NCBI GenBank assembly: GCA_963838845.1
Contig: CAWISR010000003.1
Location: 1-64,000, forward strand
Reading direction: 5' to 3'
DNA: 64,000 nt
From: CAVRXQ01 sp963838845
GTDB lineage: Bacteria; Actinomycetota; Acidimicrobiia; Acidimicrobiales; Bog-793
Shown: piece by piece, positions 37,570 to 45,217 of the stretch
Layout of the letters: each line of letters starts with the position of its first letter
How positions within the stretch are numbered: the stretch's first letter is position 1
Notes under the pieces: generated by a model
What the model was told of the DNA's origin: nothing
The model's database searches: none
The model's input: the letters and a program-made list of their open reading frames with translations, nothing else
Made by a program: the position numbers and the translations under genes

Positions 37570-37797
37570 CTACACATTGCGGGTCCCTCGGCACCGGCAC
37601 ATGAAGGCCATGCATACGTAAACGCACGGCTCGACTCCGGACGCCCGCATGTAGCGGTCGAGTTGTTTCGCCGATCGCTCAGCGAATAGACCGGCGGCGG
37701 CTGACCGCTTGGCATGCCGCGCCCCCGCGTGCCCGCACTCGACGCAGTTTCCGTGCCGATCGAGCTTGAGCGAGTGCTCCTCTTTTTTCATCGCCAA
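37570..37797 (-). CDS. Small Cys-rich hypothetical protein
   Basis: A 75-residue product with HGNCVECGHAGARHAK and a second Cys cluster at the end (PCVYVCMAFMCRCRG), a possible zinc protein. Its start lies 3 nt behind the stop of the beta-helix gene, so it is probably the last gene of that operon. The alternative start 37791 removes two residues. Confidence 0.5.
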   Translation of the reverse strand: MAMKKEEHSLKLDRHGNCVECGHAGARHAKRSAAAGLFAERSAKQLDRYMRASGVEPCVYVCMAFMCRCRGTRNV

Positions 37798-37800
37798 GCG

Positions 37801-40472
37801 CTATCGCGGTGCGGACCAGCGCCCCCACGCCGGCGAGACGACGCTGCGGATTTGCCAATGCGCTCCCACCCGAGAGTGGACGAGCGTCACGCCCAGCACC
37901 TCGACGCCGAGGAGGCGGTCGTTGAGGTCCACGATCGCGTTGACCCTGCGGACACGAGAATTTATGGACAGTGTCGTGATACCGGCCTTGTCGAACGAGA
38001 GCAAGAAGGTTCGAGTCTGATCGGTGCGGAGGTTCGCATGGGACCGCTGTGCAAGAAGACGCCACGTAACTCCGCCGGACTTGAGGTTGCCGTATGTGAT
38101 CTGGCCGAACTGTGGGGCAACGAGGTGGCACGGACCGACGACGCATCGCACCGACACGACGACTCCTCGACTCGTCGCTCTGACGACCTCGATTCCCATT
38201 TTCGGCAGGTATATAAATCGGAAGCCAGCTGCGGACCGAACACCAACGTTGTTTGCGACGCGAACGAGGACGGTGCCCTGTCCGATCGGTACGACCGCCT
38301 CGACCGCCTCGACCGCCGAGCCGTCGTCGATGACTCTCGTCGTCGCCGGCACTTTCCCGAAGTACGCCCGGTTCCCCAATTCGAAGCCATAACCCCTAAT
38401 CGTGACGGTCGTCGTCCCCGCGGTGCCATACCGCGCGGAGATTCCTGTCACCACGGGAACGCGCGCCGTGGGCGGTGGCGTGACCGTTGCCGCTTCGGTC
38501 GTGGCGGTCGCCACGGACGACGGAGGCGAGTCGTAAAACCCGTTGTTATCGCCGATCCAGTAGTAGTAGGTAGTGGACGCTGAGAGATCGGCGTCCGTGT
38601 AGGACGTGCCACTCACGCCGGCGATCTGCGTGCCGGTGAACGTCGGGGTAGTGGAGCGATAGATCGCGTACGCCGCCAGGGGCGCTCCGCCATTGTCCGC
38701 AGGCGCGGACCATGACAGCGAGATCGACGTCGGCCCCTCTTGCGTCGCCGTGACGTTCGTCGGTGCGCCCGGGCCGCCCATTGGCAAAGCGGATACTTCG
38801 CTGCTCGCCGGCGAGCTGCCAACCGAGTTCACCGCCTCGATGGTGAAGTAGTACCGCGTCCCGTTGGTGAGTCCTCCGACCACGTACGACGTGGCTGCGG
38901 GTGTGATCGGCGACGAGTTCACCGGGGAGGAAGATTCACCTCCCGCCTCGGTGCCCTCAAACACGTTGTACCCAGTGATCGCCTCCCCACCATCCGACGA
39001 TGGCGAGTCCCAATTCACGGTCGCCGATCCGACTCCCGGCGTTGCGTAAACGTCCGGCGCGGTTGGGATGGTCGCGGTGATCGAAAAGGTTTGCTGGTTC
39101 TGAGCCGGCTCGTACTCGGTCGTGCCGCCCGCCGTCCCGGCCTGGTTCGCGTCGATCACGCAGGTTCCGGGGCTGGACCCATATTGAACAATCGCTGCTG
39201 AGGAGATCGTACAACCCGAGGTCGATGACGGATCGACCGTAAACGTGACCGCGTTGCCGCTCGCCCCGCCGGTTGCCGCCACGTCGTAGTGCGAATAGTT
39301 CGTTCCCGTGTACGTGGCGCCGGATGGCGGCGAGGTGGTGAAGATGATCGACTGCGAATCGAGTTGGAGCTGCGCGGCCCCGGCATCGCAGCTCAGACCA
39401 TTCGGACTTGAGATCCCCCGCTGGTCCGTCGTCGGGCAAAGCGTGAAACTCGGTGACGAGCCGACGGTCGTGAAATTCAGGATTGACTCGATTGCCGGAT
39501 TCCCCGGTTCGAGCGCGACCGTTTCGGTCGAGCCGCCGTTGCTCGCCGACGCGGCCAGTTCCGACGCGAGTGACGAGTCGACAACGTCGGTTGCTGCGCT
39601 CGAATCGCACGTGGCGCTGGCGACAACGTTGTAGCCGTCGTCAGTGACGGCCACGAGCACACACGCCCCGGTGATGACGTCGCCCGCCTCGGTGAACGTG
39701 CCGTTCGCTGCCGTAATCACTCCGCCGAATTGCCCCGCCACCGCAACGATGGTCGAGCTCGTCACAGTCGACACGCTCAAGCTCGAAAAATTGTCGATCG
39801 CACCGCCACCCGAACCCGCTGCGTTCCCGATGAATGTTGAGGCAGCGGAAGTAAAGGTGCCGCCGTTGCGCACCGCTCCACCGCTAGAGCCTGCGGAGTT
39901 ATCAATGAATGCAGAGTCGGTGACAGTCAAGGTGCCGTTGTTAAGCACCCCGCCAGCGCCATACTGCGCGGTGTTGCCCTCGACCGTCGAGTCCGAGATC
40001 GTCAAGGTTCCCGCGTTGGTGAGCGCTCCGCCGCTAGTCGATGCGGACGAGCTCCCGTTTTCGATCGTCACCCCACCTATCGTCGCCGTCACGCCCGAGG
40101 CGACCGTCACGACCGACGTCGTGTTCGCTCCGTCCAAGTAGACAGGCGCTGTGTTGTTCGGATCGGCCTCGATCGTCACGGACGTGCCGACGACGAATGG
40201 CGCCGATCCGTTCGAGGCGACGGTCGAATAGTCCCCCGCCTCGAGTTCAATCGTGTCGCCCGAACCGGCGTTCAATAGCGCTCGACCGAGCGAACACTGG
40301 TTCGAAACAGTCGACGTGAGGGAACAGCTCGTCGTCGAGGTAGAGGTGCCGGCCGCGTACCAGCGTACCAGGTCGTTGTCGTCGCCGAGGCGAACGGGAC
40401 GGCGATCAGCGACGCACCGGCCAGGACAAGGGTACCGACGAGAGCTACGGCAAATTTGTGAGCGAACCTCAT
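37801..40472 (-). pseudogene. Secreted beta-helix/FN3/IPT protein with signal peptide out of frame
   Basis: The mature part (over 800 residues) starts with a right-handed beta-helix built from repeats such as GGALTNAGTLTISDSTVEGN, then an Ig-like domain, two fibronectin type III domains (PTAPDVYATPGVGSATVNW and GAPTNVTATQEGPTSISLSW), an IPT/TIG domain (ISARYGTAGTTTVTIRGYGF) and a basic tail. The signal peptide (MRFAHKFAVALVGTLVLAGA) begins at 40472 after GGAGG but is in another frame. Removing one copy of the 8-bp tandem repeat at 40355-40370 joins the two frames exactly (TTTTWYAAGTSTSTTSCSL). Such a large surface protein would be an adhesin or binding protein. It may be reversibly switched off. 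Confidence 0.8.
40355..40370. repeat. 8-bp tandem duplication that breaks the reading frame
   Basis: GCGTACCA occurs twice in tandem, at the point where signal peptide joins mature protein. Eight is not a multiple of three, so the second copy causes the frameshift. Confidence 0.85.
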
Positions 40473-40834
40473 GACGACACCTCCGTGACCGGAACCAACG
40501 AACGAATTACGTGGATCGAAACTCGCGATGGCCGATCTTCGGCATCTGCGACTGGCGCAATCTCGAATGCCTCGGTGGCGTCGTCGACAAGGACGTGCAC
40601 GACGTGCGAGCGGAATGCGTCGAGGTTGGTGATTGGTCGCGCGTCGTCGACGCCCGGCCGCGAGGCGTCGACGCCGAAAAGGATCGGGAGGATCACGAGC
40701 TCGCCGAGTGCGACGATGACCTCCGCGCCGGACAGGCCAGGCCTGGTCGACCGCTCTCCCGAGTCCTCGTCGGAAACGACAAGATCCCATTCGCGGACGA
40801 GAAGGTCACCGTCCTCGTTTGGGTGACTAGCCAT
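40469..40834 (-). CDS. Hypothetical acidic protein upstream of the beta-helix protein
   Basis: The 121-residue product has SGAEVIVALGELVILPILFG and AFRSHVVHVLVDDATEAFEI but no recognised family. It may be cytoplasmic. Its stop overlaps the start of the beta-helix gene (ATGA), so translation of the surface protein depends on it. Copy 4 of the shared motif lies 45 nt before its ATG. Confidence 0.55.
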   Translation of the reverse strand: MASHPNEDGDLLVREWDLVVSDEDSGERSTRPGLSGAEVIVALGELVILPILFGVDASRPGVDDARPITNLDAFRSHVVHVLVDDATEAFEIAPVADAEDRPSRVSIHVIRSLVPVTEVSS

Positions 40835-40878
40835 ACCGATCCGCTCTCTCTGGGCGGAACTTCCGCCCTCAATCAGTT

Positions 40879-40894
40879 ACATCGTCACGGTTGA
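40879..40894 (-). promoter_or_regulatory. Shared start-associated motif, copy 4
   Basis: TCAACCGTGACGATGT on the minus strand, one mismatch (A for C) to the consensus, 44 nt before the ATG at 40834. Confidence 0.5.
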
Positions 40895-41029
40895 CGCCGA
40901 TTCGGCCGATGCGGCCTAGAAATCTGACACTGCCCCCTACCAGGACATTCGCTCCCGTGACTCACCCCGTTCGATCCGTCGGCACCGACGAATCGAGCCC
41001 CGCTACAGCCCGTCCCTACCCTGGAGCTC

Positions 41030-41332
41030 GTGGACGACGACGTGGCCGACGAGGCGTTCGAAGCGACGCTGCGGCGCGTGATCAACGTTTGGGACCTATC
41101 GGCAGCAGAGGCGGCCAGCACGGCAGCAAGCAACGAGACACTCGATGACCTGGAAGCCGCCACAGAATTACTTCTTCGCTACCTCAAACCAGACCGCATT
41201 CCCGCCGCTGTTCGACGCAAGTCTGAGAACCTCGACGGAAAATCGCTTGTCGAGCTCACTACTTCCGAAGATGGCCACCGCGTGCTAGAGGCTTGTCGGG
41301 CGATGTTCGACTTTTCGGAAACGCAGGCTTGA
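41030..41332 (+). CDS. Small protein, possibly MbcA/Xre-like toxin-binding domain
   Basis: The 100-residue product starts with GTG and has an acidic helix (ADEAFEATLRRVINVWDLSA). The C-terminal half IPAAVRRKSENLDGKSLVEL and EDGHRVLEACRAMFDF recalls the antitoxin toxin-binding domain of MbcA/ParS proteins, but no RES gene is adjacent. It shares a near-identical 26-nt stretch encoding EAFEATLRR with the next gene. Confidence 0.5.
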   Translation: MDDDVADEAFEATLRRVINVWDLSAAEAASTAASNETLDDLEAATELLLRYLKPDRIPAAVRRKSENLDGKSLVELTTSEDGHRVLEACRAMFDFSETQA

Positions 41333-41335
41333 ACG

Positions 41336-41617
41336 GTGTCGGATGACGATTCTCTCAGCGAGGCGTTCGAAGCGACGTTGCGACGGCTCGAGCACCAGGC
41401 CGCGGAGCGGCGGCGAGCTCTACTGGAGCAGTTCTACGAGGCGGAGCTGCGACGGGTCGGGGGCGACGCGGCCCCCCGGGCTGGGGTCATCGCTGCCGCG
41501 AAGAGCGATGGGATTGACTTGGACGGGCTGGAAGAGAGTGCCTACTTGCTCCGCTCTCGCATCAACGCTCGGCGACTAATGAAAAGCCTCGTGCAGGGAC
41601 GACGATCAAACGGGTGA
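41336..41617 (+). CDS. Small charged helical protein, partial paralogue of 41030-41332
   Basis: GTG start 3 nt after the previous stop; 93 residues. The N-terminal LSEAFEATLRRLEHQAAERR repeats the helix of the gene before it, and the rest is coiled-coil-like. The duplicated start suggests both bind the same partner. No family recognised. Confidence 0.5.
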   Translation: MSDDDSLSEAFEATLRRLEHQAAERRRALLEQFYEAELRRVGGDAAPRAGVIAAAKSDGIDLDGLEESAYLLRSRINARRLMKSLVQGRRSNG

Positions 41618-41815
41618 GTTGTCGGGGCGCGGCCGAACTCGGAGTCACTCTACCGACGAGCGTGACAGCTAGAGGAGTTTTCTCCACCCCCCTCGCTCGC
41701 AAGCTGACTTGCTGACGCGCTAGCAACCTCGCGTATCGCTCGGAACGCGCATCGGCCCGGGGCGACGGGGCAAGGTTGCCGGCCCGGGCCGTCTGATACG
41801 GGAGTCGGTGCGAGA

Positions 41816-42655
41816 TTACGAGGCGGGTGTATCGGCGCGGCGAATCTGCCTCGGCGGCTCGCCGATTTGCTCGACCGACGGATCGTCTCCGGCGAGCTTC
41901 AGAGCCTCGAAGTCGACTGCCACCCAACCCCGACCGCTGTTTTGCGCCAAATCGCAGTCGAGAACCTCGAAGCGCGTAGCGAAACCCGCTGGATCGTCGA
42001 CGATCACCGAGACCCGTTGGTGATAGTGCCCCGAGAACCACCAACGCGGCCTGGCGCGTGACCACAAGGCGCTCATGACTTTTCGGTGAATAACGCCGGG
42101 CTTCCACAAATCATCGATGCCCGGAATCGGAACCTCAATCGGGGCGTCGTGCGCGATCACGAGGTCCACTGGACCCGCGTCAAGGCAACGCTCGATTTCT
42201 ACGAACGACAAGACCTCTTCGGGCCACCAATCCACGCCTTGAGTGCGCACATCGCGGTCGATCGAAGGCGCGCCTCCCACCGCGAGAGCGCGAACGCCGG
42301 GGGCGATCTCGAACACCGCCCCTCGAGGTGCGTATCGCAGCCGTGGTCGCAAAGTGACCAGGCCATCCTCTTCGGGCTTCAGTCGAAGACGCTGCTCATG
42401 CCAGTCGTGATTGCCGTCGATGAAGACGAGCTGAACGTCGTGTCGCTCGAGACGCTCGGCGACCTCGTCGAGGAATACTTCCCCCCTGTGTCCCGGCCAC
42501 AGACCGAAATCGCCGAGCTGGACGAGGCGGTGCGAGCCGTTCGATTCGGCGGCGCGGATGGCGAAGCCGAGCCAGGCGGCATTCCCGTGCGAATCGCCGA
42601 CGAAAGTGATGCGGTCCTGCTCGGTTGGCGGATCAACCTCGGTCGCCACCATCAT
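41816..42655 (-). CDS. Calcineurin-like metallophosphoesterase
   Basis: The 279-residue enzyme has the full set of metal-binding motifs: TFVGDSHGN, LVQLGDFGLW, IDGNHDWHEQ, a middle IAHDAP and the late SGHYHQ. It could hydrolyse phosphodiesters or phosphoproteins. It is the last gene of the long minus-strand operon and overlaps the RuvC-fold gene by ATGA. No signal peptide is visible. In a conjugative operon a role in nucleotide or DNA-end processing is possible but not shown. Confidence 0.85.
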   Translation of the reverse strand: MMVATEVDPPTEQDRITFVGDSHGNAAWLGFAIRAAESNGSHRLVQLGDFGLWPGHRGEVFLDEVAERLERHDVQLVFIDGNHDWHEQRLRLKPEEDGLVTLRPRLRYAPRGAVFEIAPGVRALAVGGAPSIDRDVRTQGVDWWPEEVLSFVEIERCLDAGPVDLVIAHDAPIEVPIPGIDDLWKPGVIHRKVMSALWSRARPRWWFSGHYHQRVSVIVDDPAGFATRFEVLDCDLAQNSGRGWVAVDFEALKLAGDDPSVEQIGEPPRQIRRADTPAS

Positions 42656-43170
42656 CGCTCGGTGCCTGCCGCCTCAAGCGAAGCGGCCGCGCTTGCGCCG
42701 ACCGACCACGCACTTCTGGCATGTCGGTTCTGACCGGCCAAAGCCGGTCCCTCGCGCTCTGATACCAGAATCTGAGGCGGGTCGGAACCTCCATCATTCT
42801 TATTCGGTGCGACCTCGAGAACGGGACCGCAGTCGCCGAATGCACCGAGATGTGCTGCCACACGAATAGCGCCAAGGACCATCGCCGTGTGAACGACCGA
42901 CATGGGGTCGATGAGCTTCACGGCGTTCCCGTCGAGGTACTTCTTAGGTCTCGTCAAAGTCTCAACAGCGACCCTCGCGCTCAGGCCGCGCGCGTACTCG
43001 CGACCCTGGTCTACAACCCGCGCTTCGTAGCGCGCATCCGACTCTCCCCTCCCGCGCTTGACGACGGCGGCCGCTATCACGCCGCACTCCGGCTGCTCCT
43101 CGAGATGTGCCGAATCGACCAGCACGACTCCCGATTCGGCTTGGCCAGGATCGAACGCCAGAATCAGCAT
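42652..43170 (-). CDS. RuvC-fold nuclease-like protein
   Basis: The 172-residue product begins with LILAFDPGQAESGVVLVDSA, the first beta strand of the RNase H/RuvC fold with its catalytic-type Asp. Then come RVAVETLTRPKKYLDGNAVK with the expected Glu, and MSVVHTAMVLGAIRVAAHLG. Such proteins in mobile elements resolve branched DNA. The ATG follows the stop of the FtsK-like gene without a gap. Confidence 0.7.
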   Translation of the reverse strand: MLILAFDPGQAESGVVLVDSAHLEEQPECGVIAAAVVKRGRGESDARYEARVVDQGREYARGLSARVAVETLTRPKKYLDGNAVKLIDPMSVVHTAMVLGAIRVAAHLGAFGDCGPVLEVAPNKNDGGSDPPQILVSEREGPALAGQNRHARSAWSVGASAAASLEAAGTER

Positions 43171-45186
43171 TCAGGCCGCCTCGTCCGGATCGACGCTGCC
43201 GACGCTTCGATACGACCCGTCACCGTTCGGCACGATCGCAACGCCCGCCTCGACGTCTGGAGCGGCCCGCTCGGACCGCTTGTCGACGATGACCTTCACC
43301 GTGCCGACCGTGTCGACTCGCACGGCGCCGGATCGATCGTCTCGTCGAGGCGCACGGCGCGCACGAGGGCGGGGCGGTTTGGGGGGTGGTGAATCGTGTA
43401 CTGAGTCGACGGGCGCTGGAGCATTGAACGGCTTGGCGTGCGGGATGCCAGCGGCGGTGAGGACGGCGGCCGCCTCCTTTGGTGACACGTAATAGAGCTG
43501 GACCTCCGTCGCCTCGTCACTGTCTGTCTCGAGAACCGCTCGCCCCTTCACCCCTCGACCAACCTTCGGCGAATTGTCGGGGTCGCGAAGCGCCATGGAA
43601 CGCGAATACCTATCAGCGACACCGCACAGGAGGCGGACGCCGATGTTTGCTTTCGTTTCGCCATCGAAGACCTCATAGTCGGGCCGCTGGAGCCCAACCT
43701 GCACGTGGATATCGACAAAGCGTGCTTCACGCATCAGACGCCCAATCCCGTCGTCGATGGCCTCGCGGAGCGAGTTGATGGCCTGCGATTGCTGCGACTT
43801 CGACCTCGATAGGGCGAGCGTCGAGTAGAGCTCGTCGAAGATTGCGAGGGCCGGGAGACACCGCTCGGCTCGGCGGGTTTCGAGAGGCAGAGAAGAGAAA
43901 TTCACCTCGCCGTACTTAGAAAGAACGACCTTGCGACGATCGACTTCAGTTAGAAGGTCAGCTACGAGCGCGACGGCCTCTTCAAGGCTCGTCGCGAACC
44001 CCCGGCACCAAGGCCGAAGCGGAAAGAGATCGATGCCACCCTTGATCGGTTCGCAGAACCAGATCTCCCACCCGCGTAGCAGAGCCTGCGTCGATGCCAC
44101 CGTGATCTCGATAGTTTTGCCCGAGCCCGTTGTGCCAAACGAGGCGGCGTGCGGAGTCTCATTGAAGTCGACAAGGACGGGATGGCACGGGACGCCACCG
44201 ACGACGACCGTTTCGCCCTGTCCGATCGCACGCTTCACACCGATGGGAAGCTCCCTCTCGCCAGTCGTGACCTCCGTCGGCATCGGTGCAAATTTGGGCA
44301 ACGGCGGCGCCGGACGAATCACGATCCGTCGCGAAAGGGGCGGATCGACCTCTACCTCTAGTTCCTCTTCTTCGAGCGCTTCACGCAACGTCTCTGCGTG
44401 GCGCCTCACCGTTGCCGCAAGCACCGACGGCGCGAATGTGACGGTCGTCACGCCACCCTTCGACTTCACGTCAGCAAGCGCCTCGTGTCCCGTCGCAACG
44501 GCGACGCGGTCACGCATCGAGGATTGGCCGCGCGCTATCTCTGCGCCCGTGAGGAACAGTGCGAAGCCTCCGATCGCCCAGCCGACATCTCCGCCGGGAA
44601 GCCGAAGTGCGCTCGCCCACCAGGCGACGAGCGTCCCGCCAACCACAGCAACGGCGACGGCCCAGCGCGGAGCGGACCGAACCGCCCCGCGCCACGGCGC
44701 TTCGGCACCCGCAACGGCGCCAGCACGAATCCAGGCCATGCCCCAACACGCGACGAGGATGGCGACGGTCACGGCCGCACGAACAAGCGGAGCGCCAGAG
44801 TGCAACGCCAACGGGACCGCCCCGAGTACCGCGCCGATGGCGAGCCACAACGCGGACGCCGCTTTGTGAGCATTGCCCGCACCCGCCGCGCTCTTGTGCC
44901 GATGTTCGGCAACCGCAAGGGTGATCACAAGAGCGGCGAAGCCCAAGCCGACCCACAGCCAAGGACTTGTGCCGTGGACCGCCACGTGGGTCGCTCCGTT
45001 GGCGGCGTGTCCGTGATCGCTCTTCGCAGAGGTCTTTCCGTTGCCGAAGGCGTCGTGCCATGCCAAATAGACAAGAGCGGGCACGAGCACGAACCATTGC
45101 CCAACGAACCAGACAAGTTTGTGACTCGGGCGAAACACGTAGTGGGCGATGCTTATGCTTCGCAGAAATGAGATGAACGATCTCAT
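43171..45186 (-). CDS. FtsK/TraB-like DNA translocase
   Basis: The 671-residue protein has about six N-terminal membrane segments (for example WFVGQWFVLVPALVYLAW and LWVGLGFAALVITLAVAE), then an FtsK-type motor with Walker A GTTGSGKTIE (about residue 350) and Walker B LAIFDELYSTL (about residue 450). The segment DGIGRLMREARFVDIHVQVG resembles the motor region of actinobacterial TraB proteins, which move double-stranded plasmid DNA between cells. Start ATG at 45186; an upstream in-frame extension into the kinase gene end has no such features. It is the best candidate for the transfer protein of the element. Confidence 0.85.
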   Translation of the reverse strand: MRSFISFLRSISIAHYVFRPSHKLVWFVGQWFVLVPALVYLAWHDAFGNGKTSAKSDHGHAANGATHVAVHGTSPWLWVGLGFAALVITLAVAEHRHKSAAGAGNAHKAASALWLAIGAVLGAVPLALHSGAPLVRAAVTVAILVACWGMAWIRAGAVAGAEAPWRGAVRSAPRWAVAVAVVGGTLVAWWASALRLPGGDVGWAIGGFALFLTGAEIARGQSSMRDRVAVATGHEALADVKSKGGVTTVTFAPSVLAATVRRHAETLREALEEEELEVEVDPPLSRRIVIRPAPPLPKFAPMPTEVTTGERELPIGVKRAIGQGETVVVGGVPCHPVLVDFNETPHAASFGTTGSGKTIEITVASTQALLRGWEIWFCEPIKGGIDLFPLRPWCRGFATSLEEAVALVADLLTEVDRRKVVLSKYGEVNFSSLPLETRRAERCLPALAIFDELYSTLALSRSKSQQSQAINSLREAIDDGIGRLMREARFVDIHVQVGLQRPDYEVFDGETKANIGVRLLCGVADRYSRSMALRDPDNSPKVGRGVKGRAVLETDSDEATEVQLYYVSPKEAAAVLTAAGIPHAKPFNAPAPVDSVHDSPPPKPPRPRARRAPRRDDRSGAVRVDTVGTVKVIVDKRSERAAPDVEAGVAIVPNGDGSYRSVGSVDPDEAA

Positions 45187-45217
45187 GCCGAAACCTCCTC
45201 GAGACGCGATCCCATGA

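Noticed and set aside
44896..44905. Exact GTGCCGATGT on the plus strand inside the FtsK-like gene
   Set aside because: It is antisense within a coding region, lacks the preceding AAC block and has no gene start after it; counted as chance.
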